From contig JAJRUH010000065.1 of the NCBI GenBank assembly GCA_024277895.1, positions 1 through 56,808 on the forward strand: a stretch of DNA of 56,808 nucleotides, read 5' to 3'. This DNA comes from Bacteroidota bacterium. GTDB lineage: Bacteria > Bacteroidota > Bacteroidia > Bacteroidales > JAADGE01. The notes below the pieces were generated by a model. That model saw nothing but the letters and a program-made list of their open reading frames with translations, ran no database searches and was not told the DNA's origin. Positions 56,328 to 56,808 of this stretch are shown in pieces; positions within the stretch are counted from its first letter, which is position 1; each line of letters starts with the position of its first letter. The translations under genes were made by a program, and so were the position numbers.

Positions 56328-56808
56328 ATGAAAGGAAAACTGTTAATCGTAATACTCGTTATAGGAATAAGTGCATCAGCTGTATATTACGGATTAGAGC
56401 CGGTAACGAAACAACAAGAAAAAAAAATTGTAGAATTAAAAGATAAAATTAATTTTCTGAAGAAAGAAACTATCCCTTTACGTTTTAAAATTCTCGAAAA
56501 AGATACCGCACAAATTAAATTTGCAGTAAAATTCTACGATCAAGATTCTGTTGAATTTAATACCGACACTTTAACACTTCAGGGTCAGGAATTATCCTTT
56601 GATTTTGATGTTGTTAAGATTAAAAAAGGCTTAAGTATTGCATTTCCGACAAAAATTTTTACGAATAAAATTCCTGCAAAAAAAGGCATTATACTATTCA
56701 AATATTATGATGATCACGGTTTTCCTCAAACAATGAGTACAAACGGAGCTGACACATCTTATGTAAGACTGATGACCGAACTTTTTACAAAAATTAAAAC
56801 AGGCAATA
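56328..56808 (+). CDS. Membrane-anchored protein of unknown function, 3' end outside window
   Basis: The frame opens at the ATG at 56328 and continues for 160 codons to the window edge. An N-terminal TM segment (GKLLIVILVIGISASAVYYGLEP) is followed by a Lys/Glu-rich helix (TKQQEKKIVELKDKINFLKKE). A beta-rich domain comes next (KILEKDTAQIKFAVKFYDQDSVEFNTDTLTLQGQELSFDFDVVKIKKGLSIAFPTKIF). I do not recognise the family. A single-pass periplasmic domain is the most I can say. Confidence 0.6.
   Translation, partial: MKGKLLIVILVIGISASAVYYGLEPVTKQQEKKIVELKDKINFLKKETIPLRFKILEKDTAQIKFAVKFYDQDSVEFNTDTLTLQGQELSFDFDVVKIKKGLSIAFPTKIFTNKIPAKKGIILFKYYDDHGFPQTMSTNGADTSYVRLMTELFTKIKTGN

Noticed and set aside
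1..56808. CRISPR array, prophage, rRNA or replication origin
   Set aside because: No regularly spaced repeats, no phage structural genes, no rRNA-like sequence and no origin-like clusters were seen.

Overview
This window is an AT-rich chromosomal segment from a member of the Bacteroidota. Three lines of evidence point there. Intergenic regions carry Bacteroidota-type promoters (a TTTG box about 19 nt upstream of TAnnTTTG) and almost no Shine-Dalgarno sequences. The gene families are typical of the phylum: the PG0541-type PII-like protein, DUF4476, the TIGR03991-type GlmU-like protein, cysteine-free L31, and an MqnA-type menaquinone enzyme. Outer-membrane proteins and lipoproteins show that the cell is diderm. 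There is no rRNA, CRISPR array or prophage.

Layout. 1-1749: 3' part of mutS2. 1912-9123: TetR regulator, TolC/adaptor/AcrB-type RND efflux pump, a PII-like companion and an AhpD-like protein. 9198-18023: a second TetR regulator followed by a tight same-strand run of a methyltransferase, GNAT-like protein, SDR, MMPL/RND transporter, acyltransferase, LolA-like periplasmic protein and outer-membrane barrel. This run reads as a candidate machinery for making and exporting a lipid. 18129-24011: CrtI-like oxidoreductase, UbiA prenyltransferase, Maf, NadE, L31 and the GlmU-like protein. 24067-24382: a MITE-like element. 24443-37941: small secreted or lipoproteins, a cache-GAF-PAS sensor, tkt-rpe, an M48 protease, a CYTH-HD fusion, a DUF255 thioredoxin-fold protein and a universal stress protein.

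38077-40558 is the accessory patch. Two tRNA genes (Thr-CGU, Gly-CCC) are followed by a decayed transposase remnant, a MazEF toxin-antitoxin pair with its own clear promoter, and a metallophosphoesterase gene bracketed by near-perfect 26-27 bp inverted repeats with no transposase. After that come a YfdX-like lipoprotein, sucD and fumC. A second copy of the MITE-like element lies in opposite orientation immediately after the fumC stop (44759-44993).

45053-55944, all on the minus strand, is a lysophospholipid acyltransferase-like gene, then (in transcription order) a long housekeeping run rsfS-ftsH-(five-repeat DUF2007-like)-cdsA-psd-lon-EI24-mqnA-NifX-like. This run combines ribosome silencing, membrane proteolysis, phospholipid synthesis and menaquinone synthesis. 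The window ends inside an unrecognised membrane-anchored protein.

The most interesting items are the inverted-repeat-bracketed phosphoesterase cassette next to MazEF and the tRNAs, the two oppositely oriented MITE-like elements, the TetR-controlled candidate lipid-export locus, the CYTH-HD fusion, and the five-repeat protein between ftsH and cdsA.
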